From positions 1 through 33,112 of the forward strand of contig CADEED010000037.1 in assembly GCA_902826225.1 (NCBI GenBank): DNA of 33,112 bases. Reading direction: 5' to 3'. The notes under the pieces are model-generated. The model was not told where the DNA came from. It worked only from the letters and a program-made list of their open reading frames with translations, and did no database searches. The position numbers and the translations under genes were made by a program. The DNA comes from an uncultured Pseudomonadota bacterium (GTDB lineage Bacteria; Pseudomonadota; Gammaproteobacteria; Steroidobacterales; Steroidobacteraceae). This document shows positions 9,102-17,079 of the stretch, piece after piece; within the stretch, counting starts at the first letter, position 1, and each line of letters begins with the position of its first letter.

Positions 9102-10502
9102 ATGACGTTCACCGTCCGCATCCCGCCCGACCGCGAACCCGAGCGCCGATACGCCGTCGAGACCTTTCTCGGCGAGATCGCCGGTCTCGACTGCGAGATC
9201 GTGGTCGAGCCGCGCGCGGGCACGCGGATTTCCCTGCGCGGCAGCGATCTCGCGCTCGATCTTCCCGATTCGTTCTTCGCGATTTCCGAGGGCCGCTGGC
9301 TCGCGCGCGAGTCCGTGCCGACTGCGGTCGCCGCGAGCTACGTGCCGGCGCACGATGGGCTCGCCGCGCCGCTGGTCTCGCCCGAACTGCCGGTGCTGTT
9401 CGATGCGCGGGCCGGGGAGTCGCAGTTCGCGGGGTTCGATGCGCGCGGTGGCGTCCTGCGAATCGATCCGCTGGGCACGGCGTTCTTCCTGTTGTCGCGA
9501 TACCAGGAAGTGGCGGCGCCCGAGTTCGACGCCCACGGCCGTTATCCCATCGAGACCGACCTCGCATTCCGCTCGGGCTTCCACGATCGCCCGATCGTGG
9601 ACGAATACGCGGAAGTGGTTTGGGTCGCCGTGCAGCGCGTCTGGCCGGGCGCCACCCGGCGTGAGCCGCGGTTCCAGCTCACGGCCACGCACGATGTCGA
9701 TCTGCCGTTCCAGCACAAGTTCACGGGCCCGCTCAGGCTGCTGCGGTCCTGCGCCGCGGACTGGATGCTGCGCCGCGATGCGCTCGGGCCGTTCCGCCGC
9801 GTGGCGCAGTGGTCGCGCACCAAGCGCGGCGACGCACACAGCGATCCGGCGAACACGTTCGATCTCATCATGGACCTGTCCGAACGCGCCGGTCTCGTGA
9901 GCGAGTTCAACTTCATCACGTTGCACAGCGTTCCGCATTACGACGCCCTCTATCCGCTGCGCCATCCGTGGATCGCCGCGCTCGCGCGCCGCATGCACGA
10001 GCGCGGGCACGTGGTGGGCCTGCACGCGAGCTACGGCAGTTATCTCGACGCCGCCCAGACGAAGCGCGAGTTCGACGAGTTGCGCGACTTCTGCCGCGAG
10101 CTCGGGATCGAACAGTCGCGCTGGGGTGGGCGCCAGCACTGGCTGCGATGCCGTATGCCCGACACGTTGCAGAACTGGGATGACGCCGGCCTCGATTTCG
10201 ATTCGACGCTGGGCTACGAGAAGCGCATCGGCTTCCGCAGCGGCAGCTGCCGTCCGCATCGCGTCTTCAACCTGCGTACCCGCCGCACGCTGCGCCTGCG
10301 CGAGCGGCCGCTCGTCGCCATGGATGCCTCGCTCACCGATTCGGGCACGATGAATCTTGCGGGCAGCGCGGCCGCGGACGCGATGTCCCGCCTGGTGCAG
10401 CGCTGCCGCACGGTGCGCGGAGAATGCGTCGTGCTGTGGCACAACTCCCGGCTCATGACTCCCGCGGATGTCGACCTGTACCGCGGCGTGCTGGCGAGCT
10501 GA
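9102..10502 (+). CDS. NodB-like polysaccharide deacetylase family protein (long form with N-terminal DUF7033-like domain)
   Basis: 466 residues. The N-terminal 180 residues form an unrelated-looking domain ending FFLLSRYQEV, FDAHGRYP and HDRPIVDEY, as in the long deacetylase-like proteins of O-antigen clusters. The NodB fold begins at LTATHDVD (D198, D200 equivalent to the first NodB aspartates). The second motif region is VVGLHASYGSY (H308), which lacks the second His of the canonical H-x3-H. The later blocks GGRQHWLR, DSTLGY and GFRSGSCRP match this subfamily. It may de-N-acetylate an amino sugar, freeing an amine for another substituent, or be a non-canonical member with a different activity. 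It sits 1 base after the oxygenase and 2 bases before asnB, so co-expression is very likely. Confidence 0.78.
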   Translation: MTFTVRIPPDREPERRYAVETFLGEIAGLDCEIVVEPRAGTRISLRGSDLALDLPDSFFAISEGRWLARESVPTAVAASYVPAHDGLAAPLVSPELPVLFDARAGESQFAGFDARGGVLRIDPLGTAFFLLSRYQEVAAPEFDAHGRYPIETDLAFRSGFHDRPIVDEYAEVVWVAVQRVWPGATRREPRFQLTATHDVDLPFQHKFTGPLRLLRSCAADWMLRRDALGPFRRVAQWSRTKRGDAHSDPANTFDLIMDLSERAGLVSEFNFITLHSVPHYDALYPLRHPWIAALARRMHERGHVVGLHASYGSYLDAAQTKREFDELRDFCRELGIEQSRWGGRQHWLRCRMPDTLQNWDDAGLDFDSTLGYEKRIGFRSGSCRPHRVFNLRTRRTLRLRERPLVAMDASLTDSGTMNLAGSAAADAMSRLVQRCRTVRGECVVLWHNSRLMTPADVDLYRGVLAS

Positions 10503-10504
10503 CC

Positions 10505-12355
10505 ATGTGCGGAATCGCCGGAATCCTGTCTGCCACGCCCATCTCGCCCGGGCCGCTCGAGGAGATGACGCGCGTGCTCGCGCATCGCGGTCCCGACGGC
10601 GCCGGTCACTGGTACGGCGACGGCGTGGCGTTCGGCCACCTGCGCCTGTCCATCATCGACCTGTCGGACCGCGGCGCGCAGCCCATGCACTACCGCGACC
10701 GCTACGTCATCACGTACAACGGCGAGATCTACAACTACCGGGAACTGCGCGCTGCGCTCACGCAGCTCGGGCACGACTTCCAGTCGCAGAGCGACACGGA
10801 AGTCGTCCTTGCGGCCTATGCGCAATGGGGCGCCGACTGCCTGTCGCGCTTCAACGGCATGTTCGCCTTCGCGCTCCACGATCGGGCGACGGGCCGCATT
10901 TTCCTGGCACGCGACCGTTTCGGCGTGAAGCCGTTGCACTACGCGCGTGTCGGTCAGCAGTTCGTCTTCGCGTCGGAGATCAAGGCGCTCCTCACGCATC
11001 CTCTGGCGCGTCGCGAGCCCGATCTCGATTACCTGCGCCGATACCTCGTGCTCGGCCCGCGCGAATACGGCGGCGCCGGCGCCTGGCGCGGCATCGAAAG
11101 ACTCGAGAACGCGAGCTTCATCCATTGCACGCTCGATGAACTCCTGCGCGGCGCGTTCGTGCAGCGCACGTGGTGGACGCTGTCTCCCGTTGACAGTGGC
11201 GAGCCCTACGACGCGGCGCGCGGCGCCGACTACGCCGAGCAATATCGCGACCTGCTCACGAGCGCTGTGCGCCTGCGACTGCGTTCCGACGTCCGGGTGG
11301 GTTCCGCGCTGTCCGGCGGTCTCGACAGCTCGAGCATCGTGTACCTGGTGAACCAGGAGCTCCGCGCCGTCGGCGCCGCCGGGAAGCAGGAGACCTTCTC
11401 GTGCGTGTACCGCACGCCGGGCACCGAGGACTGCGACGAGAGCCGGCACATCGACGGCGTGTCGCGCGCGCTCGGCGTCTCCTCGAACCGCATCGAGCCG
11501 CGCGTGGACGACATCCCCGCGGCGCATCGCGCGATGATCTGGCATCTCGACACGCCGCCCGAGAGCACGCTGATGTCGTCGTGGCACACGTTCCTGCGCG
11601 TCGCGCAGACGCCCGTGGTCGTGACGCTCGACGGGCAGGGCGCGGACGAACAGCTCGCCGGCTACCCGCGCTACATCGTGCCGTTCCTCGCGCATGGCCG
11701 CGAGTCGCTGCGCGAGGGGCGGGCGTTGCGGCGCATGCCGGGCAGCGGGCAGTTCGTCGCGCTGGGGCTGGCCAGCCGCGCGAGCCGCGCGGTCGGCGCG
11801 GGCTGGCTCACGCCGTGGCTGCTGCGCCGTGCGCGCAAGCAGATCTACGACGGCTCTCCGCTCAATCGTTCGCTCGCGCAAGACGCGCTCGGTGGATTGC
11901 AAAACCTCATCCACTACGCCGACCGCACTTCGATGGCGTTCTCCATCGAGTCGCGCATGCCGTTCCTCGATTTCCGCGTCGCCGAGTTCCTGGCCGGGCT
12001 GCCGGCAGCTTTCAAGATCCACGACGGCTGGACCAAGCACCTCGCGCGCGTGGCGTTCGACAAGCGGGTGCCCGACGAGATCGTCTGGCGTCGCGACAAG
12101 ATGGGGTGGCCGATCCCCGAATCCTTCTGGTTCCGCGGCGCGCTGCGCGAGTGGTACGTGCGCGAAATCGAAAGCTCCGCGTTCCTCAGGGAGATCGGCG
12201 CGTCGATCGATGTCAGTTCCGCGCTCGACGGCGGAGTGTCCATCAACAAGACGACGCGCCTGCTCAACCTCGCAACCTGGCATCGCGTGCACATCGAGCG
12301 TACGTGGTCGCCGGATCGCCTGCTCGGCGAGCGCGTGTCGGGAAAGATGCAATGA
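10505..12355 (+). CDS. asnB: Asparagine synthetase (glutamine-hydrolysing)-like amidotransferase
   Basis: 616 residues with both AsnB domains. The class II glutaminase begins at Met1-Cys2-Gly (nucleophile Cys2 after Met removal), with RGPDG, YNGEIYNY and RDRFGVKP. The synthetase domain carries the PP-loop GSALSGGLDSSS (about residue 270), LDGQGADEQLAGY and FSIESRMPFLDFR. Established family activity is ATP-dependent amidation of a carboxylate with glutamine-derived ammonia. In polysaccharide loci such homologues (for example WbpS in P. aeruginosa) are linked to uronamide formation. Given the WlbA, WbpD and Ugd uronate enzymes here, amidation of a uronic acid is more likely than asparagine supply, but this is inference. 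The gene lies 2 bases after the deacetylase and its stop overlaps the next start (ATGA). Confidence 0.9.
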   Translation: MCGIAGILSATPISPGPLEEMTRVLAHRGPDGAGHWYGDGVAFGHLRLSIIDLSDRGAQPMHYRDRYVITYNGEIYNYRELRAALTQLGHDFQSQSDTEVVLAAYAQWGADCLSRFNGMFAFALHDRATGRIFLARDRFGVKPLHYARVGQQFVFASEIKALLTHPLARREPDLDYLRRYLVLGPREYGGAGAWRGIERLENASFIHCTLDELLRGAFVQRTWWTLSPVDSGEPYDAARGADYAEQYRDLLTSAVRLRLRSDVRVGSALSGGLDSSSIVYLVNQELRAVGAAGKQETFSCVYRTPGTEDCDESRHIDGVSRALGVSSNRIEPRVDDIPAAHRAMIWHLDTPPESTLMSSWHTFLRVAQTPVVVTLDGQGADEQLAGYPRYIVPFLAHGRESLREGRALRRMPGSGQFVALGLASRASRAVGAGWLTPWLLRRARKQIYDGSPLNRSLAQDALGGLQNLIHYADRTSMAFSIESRMPFLDFRVAEFLAGLPAAFKIHDGWTKHLARVAFDKRVPDEIVWRRDKMGWPIPESFWFRGALREWYVREIESSAFLREIGASIDVSSALDGGVSINKTTRLLNLATWHRVHIERTWSPDRLLGERVSGKMQ

Positions 12356-13566
12356 AGGTCGTCGTCCTTGCGGAGACCTTTCCGCGCAATACCGGGTATT
12401 TCGGCGTGATGTTCCCGAAGTATCTTGCGGCGCAGGGGGCCGACGTGCACCTCATGACGCTCGACCTGCCGCCGTACTGGAACGTCTCGACGATGCGATC
12501 GCACTACACCGACCTGGTGGGCAGGGACGTTCTCGTCGCCGGTCATACCGAACGGCTGAATGGCTACACCGTGCACGTGCTGCGGCACCGCTTCCGTTTC
12601 GGGTACGTGTACATGAGTGGCTTGCGGGAGAAGCTGCGGGAGCTGCAACCCGACATCGTCTATTCGCTCTCCGCGATCGGCTGGATCGCCCTGCAGGCCG
12701 CGATCTACAAGCCGCGACTCGGGTACTCGCTGTTCACCGGATCGCACACGGCCGCCAGCACGTTCCCGCTGTATCGCCTCGACGCGCCGTGGTATTCGCC
12801 GAAGCGCATCAAGGTTTTCCTCACGCGCGCGCTTCCCGGGCGCTTCGTGAGTCTGTTCACCGTCAAGTGCTACGGCCCGACGATCGACTGCCAGGAGATC
12901 GCCTGGCGGTTCTTCGGGGTTCAGAAACGAAAGACCGCGGTCATGCATCTGGGCGTGGACACGGACGTGTTCCATCCCGTGAGGAACGATGCCGACCGCG
13001 CGTCGCGCGAGGAGGTCCGCCGCGAGATCGGTGCGGCTCCCGGCGACCTCATCGTGATCTACACGGGAAAGCTCACGGCGGAGAAGAACGTGCCGCTGCT
13101 GCTGCAGGCCGTCGATGCCGCGCGCGCCCGTGGAGTGCCGTTCCATTCTCTCGTCATTGGCGAGGGGCCGGACCGCGAGGCGATCGCGCGACACCCCGGG
13201 GTCAAGCTGCTGCCTTACCAGAGCTATGAGCAGTTAGGTCGCTACTACCGTGCGGCGGACGTCGCGGTGTGGCCGACCAACGAGAGCACGTCCATGCTGG
13301 ACGCAGCCGCCTGCGGGCTGCCGCTCGTCGTCAGCGACGGGATCGTGTATCGCGACCACGTCGACGGAAACGGGCTGGTTTATCGCATGAATTCCCTCGA
13401 CGACCTCGTCGACAAACTCGGCGAGCTGGCCGATCCGCGTCGACGCGCCGCGCTGGGTGACGCGGGCGCCAGAAAGATGGCCGAGCGGTTTTCCTGGCAG
13501 CGGCATGCGCGCCTGCGTTTCGAGGAGTACGCCGCCGAGCTGAAAAAAAGGCGGCGCCCTGCATGA
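12352..13566 (+). CDS. Glycosyltransferase family 4 protein
   Basis: 404 residues in the GT-B fold. The N-terminal acceptor domain begins MKVVVLAETFPRNTGYFGVM. The donor domain has MHLGVDTDVFHPV, VIYTGKLTAEKNVPLLLQA, VIGEGPDREAI and the GT4 E-x7-E-like segment NESTSMLDAAACGLPLVVSDG. These identify a retaining cytoplasmic glycosyltransferase using a nucleotide-sugar donor. Neither sugar nor acceptor can be read from sequence. The ATG overlaps the asnB stop, which fixes the start; the longer open frame upstream is out-of-frame shadow of asnB. It contains one of the few TTA leucine codons in the window (13234-13236). Confidence 0.88.
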   Translation: MKVVVLAETFPRNTGYFGVMFPKYLAAQGADVHLMTLDLPPYWNVSTMRSHYTDLVGRDVLVAGHTERLNGYTVHVLRHRFRFGYVYMSGLREKLRELQPDIVYSLSAIGWIALQAAIYKPRLGYSLFTGSHTAASTFPLYRLDAPWYSPKRIKVFLTRALPGRFVSLFTVKCYGPTIDCQEIAWRFFGVQKRKTAVMHLGVDTDVFHPVRNDADRASREEVRREIGAAPGDLIVIYTGKLTAEKNVPLLLQAVDAARARGVPFHSLVIGEGPDREAIARHPGVKLLPYQSYEQLGRYYRAADVAVWPTNESTSMLDAAACGLPLVVSDGIVYRDHVDGNGLVYRMNSLDDLVDKLGELADPRRRAALGDAGARKMAERFSWQRHARLRFEEYAAELKKRRRPA

Positions 13567-14162
13567 TGAGGTATCTTTCGCGCACCTTGTGGGTGGCATC
13601 GCGTATTTGGGCGCGGATTTCGCGTGGTGTGAACCACCTGCGCATCTGCGCCGATGCTGTCCTCGACGACGGCGTCACGACTTTGGAGAGCGCCCGGGTC
13701 GTCAACATATTCGGTGAGCGGGAGCGGATTCGCGTCGGCGCGCACAGCGTTCTCGGCGGCGAATTGCTCACGTTCGCGCACGGCGGGAACATCCGGATCG
13801 GGGAGTGGTGCTTCATCGGCGAAGGCACGCGGATCTGGTCCGCGGACTCGGTGTCGATCGGCAGTCGGGTGTTGATCTCGCACGGTGTGAACATCCACGA
13901 TTGCGACTCGCACCCGCTCGACGCCGCGGAACGGCACGAGCACTTTCGCCGGTTGCGCACCGCCGGGCACCCGCGCGAGACCCACTCGATCGCGAGTGCG
14001 CCGGTGCGCATCGAGGACGACGCGTGGATTGGTTTCAACGCCACGATCCTGAAAGGCGTCACCATCGGCGCGCGCAGTATCGTGGCGGCAGGCAGCATCG
14101 TGACCCGCGATGTACCGGCCGACAGCATTCAGATAGGCGGGTCGGTGGTACGGAGAAGTTAA
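13563..14162 (+). CDS. Hexapeptide-repeat (LbH) acyltransferase, WbbJ/maltose-acetyltransferase-like
   Basis: 199 residues. From about residue 60 the sequence shows left-handed beta-helix hexapeptide repeats (IRVGAHSVLGG, IRIGEWCFIGEGTRIWS, VSIGSRVLISHGVNI). The loop with candidate catalytic His follows (HDCDSHPLDAAER). The last coil is VRIEDDAWIGFNATILKGVTIGARSIVAAGSIV. This is the O-acetyltransferase architecture of O-antigen clusters, using acetyl-CoA in the cytoplasm. Tandem ATGs at 13563 and 13566 overlap the upstream stop; the first is used. It could acetylate a sugar hydroxyl or, less likely, the 4-amine of the diamino sugar made by the WbpM-like and ArnB-like enzymes. Substrate is unknown. 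Confidence 0.85.
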   Translation: MMRYLSRTLWVASRIWARISRGVNHLRICADAVLDDGVTTLESARVVNIFGERERIRVGAHSVLGGELLTFAHGGNIRIGEWCFIGEGTRIWSADSVSIGSRVLISHGVNIHDCDSHPLDAAERHEHFRRLRTAGHPRETHSIASAPVRIEDDAWIGFNATILKGVTIGARSIVAAGSIVTRDVPADSIQIGGSVVRRS

Positions 14163-14944
14163 TGCCGAAAGTTTCCGAGAGTCGTTTCTGGCAACCCCTG
14201 CTGTCGAAGTATTCGCGCAGTCCATCGGTTGCGTTGTGCCGCATCCCGGAGGTCGAATACCTCTCCTCAGTTCCGCTCGTCGATCCGGTCGTCGACCATT
14301 GCTGCGGCGACGGTTACATCGCCGACCTGTGTTATCCGGGTCGCAAGATGGAGGCCGGTGTCGACCTCTCCGCGCCGGCGCTCGAACTCGCTCGTCAGCG
14401 CGGCATCTACAACCGCATCGTGCAGACGGATGCCGGCAAGTCGGTACCGCTCGACACGGGCAGCGTGTCGACGGTGCTCAACAACAGCGGCATCGAACAC
14501 ATCGACAACATCGCGGGTGCATTGTCCGAAGTCGGCCGCATCCTGAAGGGAGGGGGCATTTTCCATTTCACCGTGCTCAACTCGCGCTACTTCGACTGGT
14601 GGCCCCGCTCCTCGCAGGAGCGCGACGAATACATCAAGTACCAGCCCTATCACACCATCTGGGACGAGAAAGGCTGGACTGAAGCGCTCAACCGCGCGGG
14701 CTTTGCAAAGGTGGTCTTCCGCGATTATTTCCCGAAGCCGACCGCGCAGGTACTCGCCGACTACGACTACCGCTACAGCGCCTTCTACATCAAGCGCCGT
14801 TTTTCTCCCGGAGTGGCCGCGACGATGATCGCGCCCGCATCGCTGCTCGAGAGCCGTTGGCGCGACCGATTCGGCGGCCTCGAATGGGTCGCGCCCGCGG
14901 GGCAGGGCGCAGGTTTCCTGGTGAGCGCGACCCGGGCAGGGTGA
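14162..14944 (+). CDS. SAM-dependent methyltransferase (class I)
   Basis: 260 residues. Motif I is degenerate but recognisable (VVDHCCGDGYIADLCYPG, about residues 43-60). It is followed by GVDLSAPALELARQRG and a motif-IV-like segment (STVLNNSGIEHIDNIAGAL), then LSEVGRILKGGGIFHFTV, the usual strand of Methyltransf_11 proteins. The C-terminal third, with a Tyr-rich segment (YDYRYSAFYIKRRF), is not recognised. The start ATG shares one base with the TAA of the acyltransferase. After its stop comes a 40-base gap, one of the wider gaps in the operon. Substrate unknown; probably a sugar hydroxyl or lipid-linked intermediate. Confidence 0.75.
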   Translation: MPKVSESRFWQPLLSKYSRSPSVALCRIPEVEYLSSVPLVDPVVDHCCGDGYIADLCYPGRKMEAGVDLSAPALELARQRGIYNRIVQTDAGKSVPLDTGSVSTVLNNSGIEHIDNIAGALSEVGRILKGGGIFHFTVLNSRYFDWWPRSSQERDEYIKYQPYHTIWDEKGWTEALNRAGFAKVVFRDYFPKPTAQVLADYDYRYSAFYIKRRFSPGVAATMIAPASLLESRWRDRFGGLEWVAPAGQGAGFLVSATRAG

Positions 14945-14971
14945 GCGGCGGTCGCGCGAAACACCCGGAGC

Positions 14972-14977
14972 AAGGAG
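14972..14977 (+). promoter_or_regulatory. Strong ribosome-binding site for a TTG-started epimerase gene
   Basis: AAGGAG lies 7 bases before a TTG at 14985. The next residues (PVLWVTGAKGFLG) form the expected N-terminal Rossmann motif directly. The site decides the start in favour of TTG. Confidence 0.75.
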
Positions 14978-14984
14978 CCGAGCA

Positions 14985-15917
14985 TTGCCCGTCTTGTGGG
15001 TCACTGGCGCGAAAGGATTTCTGGGTCGCTACGTCGCGCGACATGCGGCCGCGCGCGGCTGGACGGTGCACGGCATCGGCCATGGCGCGTGGCTCGAGGA
15101 CGACCATCGTCAGTTCGGCGTGACCCGCTGGCTCAATTCCAGCGTGACGGCCGCCGGTCTCGAGGCGCTCGCCAGTGATGCGGGCATGCCGGACGCGATC
15201 GTGCACCTTGCGGGCGGCGCAAGCGTAGGGGCATCGCTCAAGGCTCCGCGCGAGGACTTCGATCGAACCGTCAACTCCACCGCCGAACTGGTCGAGTGGA
15301 TGCGCACGCGCGCGCCGCAGGCGAAACTCGTCGCGGGGTCGAGTGCCGCGGTGTATGGCGACCGCTGGAGCGGACCGATTCCCGTGGATGCGCCCTATGC
15401 GCCGTGCTCCCCTTACGGGACTCACAAGGCTGCGATGGAACTGCTCGTGCGCAGCTATGCCCGTTGCTCCGGAGGGCGAGTCGCGATCGTACGACTGTTC
15501 TCGGTCTATGGACCGGGACTGCACAAACAACTCCTGTGGGACCTCATGACCCGGCTCGCGCAGGCGCCCGGGAAGCTCACGTTGAGCGGCGACGGTTCCG
15601 AGACACGCGATTTCGTCTATGCCGCGGACGCCGCGAGTCTCGTCTGCGCAGCGATCGACGTCGCGTCCGACGAATGCCCCGCGTTCAACGGAGGGCGGGG
15701 AGCCGGCGTCGCGGTGCGCGAGCTCGTGAAACGACTGGTCACTGCCTGGCGGGCCGAATGCGCGATCGAGTTCGACGGCGTCCGGCGGGCGGGCGATCCG
15801 CAGATGCTCGTGGCGGACATGGCGGCCTCCGGCGCGATCACGCCTGAGAGCTGGACGGCGCTGGACACGGGCCTGGCGCTGACGGTCGAGGCCGCGCGCG
15901 CGCGCTTCCGCGGATGA
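14985..15917 (+). CDS. NAD-dependent epimerase/dehydratase (extended SDR)
   Basis: 310 residues. The N-terminal nucleotide-binding motif is VTGAKGFLGRYV, VHLAGGASVG is a mid-Rossmann block, and the catalytic region is GSSAAVYG followed by the Y-x3-K motif YGTHK. SVYGPG and ETRDFVYAADAA are typical of sugar epimerases and dehydratases acting on NDP-sugars. Which reaction it performs (4-epimerase, reductase or dehydratase) cannot be read off. It could complete the pathway of one of the keto-sugars made elsewhere in the locus. The TTG start is backed by an AAGGAG site. The stop overlaps the next start as ATGA. Confidence 0.82.
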   Translation: MPVLWVTGAKGFLGRYVARHAAARGWTVHGIGHGAWLEDDHRQFGVTRWLNSSVTAAGLEALASDAGMPDAIVHLAGGASVGASLKAPREDFDRTVNSTAELVEWMRTRAPQAKLVAGSSAAVYGDRWSGPIPVDAPYAPCSPYGTHKAAMELLVRSYARCSGGRVAIVRLFSVYGPGLHKQLLWDLMTRLAQAPGKLTLSGDGSETRDFVYAADAASLVCAAIDVASDECPAFNGGRGAGVAVRELVKRLVTAWRAECAIEFDGVRRAGDPQMLVADMAASGAITPESWTALDTGLALTVEAARARFRG

Positions 15918-17077
15918 TCGAAGCGGCCTTCACGGTGTCCGGCGGTTCGATGCGTTGGACCGGCGGCATCAACTACCTGCGCAACTGCCTGCGCGTGCTG
16001 CGCGCGCACGAGTCGTCGCGCGTGCACCCGCGCTTGTTCGTCGCGCCCGAGGTGCCCGCGGCGGATCGCGCCACGCTGGCCGCGGAACTCGACGGGCCGC
16101 CAATCGAAGCGCCGTGGCTCGGCGACGCGCAGCGCGGGCGGCGCATGCGCTCGGCGCTGCTCACCGGGCGCGATGCGCTCGCGGCGACGGAACTCGAGCG
16201 GCACGGCATCGACGTCGTGTTCGAGGCCGGGGAGTTCTTCGGCACGCGCACCGCGGTGCCCGCGCTCGCCTGGGTCGCCGATTTCCAGAGCCACCACCTG
16301 CCGCAGTTCTTCTCCTGGCGCGCGCGCTGGCGCACTTCGCTCGGGCGCCGCCTGCAATTGCGCGGCCGCCGCATCGTCATGCTGTCGAGCCGCGACGCCG
16401 AGGGCGACTGCCTCCGGTTCTACCCCGCGAGCCGGGGTCGCACGGTGGTCGTGCCCTTCGCGGTGCCGCAAAAGCCAGGGATGGCGCCCGATCCCACCGT
16501 GCCCGCGCACCACGGGCTGCCGGCGCGCTACTTCTATCTACCCAACCAGTTCTGGCGCCACAAGAACCACGTCGTGATCGTCGAGGCGCTGGCGCGGGCG
16601 CGCGACGCCGGCACCTCGATGGTCGTCGCCGCGAGCGGCAGCCCCGAAGATCACCGCAACCCGGGTCACCTCGACTCGCTCAAGGCCCGCATCGTCGCTC
16701 TGGGACTTGAAGAATCCTTCCGGATCCTGGGCCTGATTCCGTTCGAGCACGTCTCGCAGCTCGCGCTGCAGAGCGTCGCGCTCGTGAATCCCTCGCTGTT
16801 CGAGGGCTGGAGCACCACGGTGGAAGAGGCGAAGAGCCTCGGCGTGCCGCTGGTGCTCTCGGGGCTCGCCGTGCATCGCGAGCAGACGGACGGCGCGGCC
16901 CGTTACTTCGATCCGCACTCGCCCGACGACGCGGCGTCGGCGCTCGTCGACGCCTGGAGCGCGCCACCCGGGGATCCCGCGCAGCGTCTTGCCGGCGCGG
17001 CCGCGAGCGCCGCGCGACGGGTGCGCGAGTTCGCCGGACGTCTCGCCGATGCATTCGAACTCGCGGCGCGGGCCTGA
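15914..17077 (+). CDS. Glycosyltransferase family 1/4 protein
   Basis: 387 residues. The donor-domain features are visible: RYFYLPNQFWRHKNHVVIVEAL (phosphate-binding HKNH), RILGLIPFEHVSQLALQSV and the E-x7-E block SLFEGWSTTVEEAKSLGVPLV. The N-terminal domain (GGSMRWTGGINYLRNCLRVL) has the glycine-rich start of GT-B acceptor domains. It ends with Ala/Arg-rich helices. Cytoplasmic assembly of the lipid-linked repeat unit is the expected role; donor and linkage unknown. The ATG overlaps the epimerase stop, and the next gene starts 2 bases after its own stop. Confidence 0.85.
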   Translation: MIEAAFTVSGGSMRWTGGINYLRNCLRVLRAHESSRVHPRLFVAPEVPAADRATLAAELDGPPIEAPWLGDAQRGRRMRSALLTGRDALAATELERHGIDVVFEAGEFFGTRTAVPALAWVADFQSHHLPQFFSWRARWRTSLGRRLQLRGRRIVMLSSRDAEGDCLRFYPASRGRTVVVPFAVPQKPGMAPDPTVPAHHGLPARYFYLPNQFWRHKNHVVIVEALARARDAGTSMVVAASGSPEDHRNPGHLDSLKARIVALGLEESFRILGLIPFEHVSQLALQSVALVNPSLFEGWSTTVEEAKSLGVPLVLSGLAVHREQTDGAARYFDPHSPDDAASALVDAWSAPPGDPAQRLAGAAASAARRVREFAGRLADAFELAARA

Positions 17078-17079
17078 CG

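Noticed and set aside
10214..12352. 712-codon open frame on the minus strand
   Set aside because: It is antisense to the well-supported asnB and deacetylase genes, has Arg/His/Ala-rich low-complexity composition and no recognisable motif; typical shadow in GC-rich DNA.
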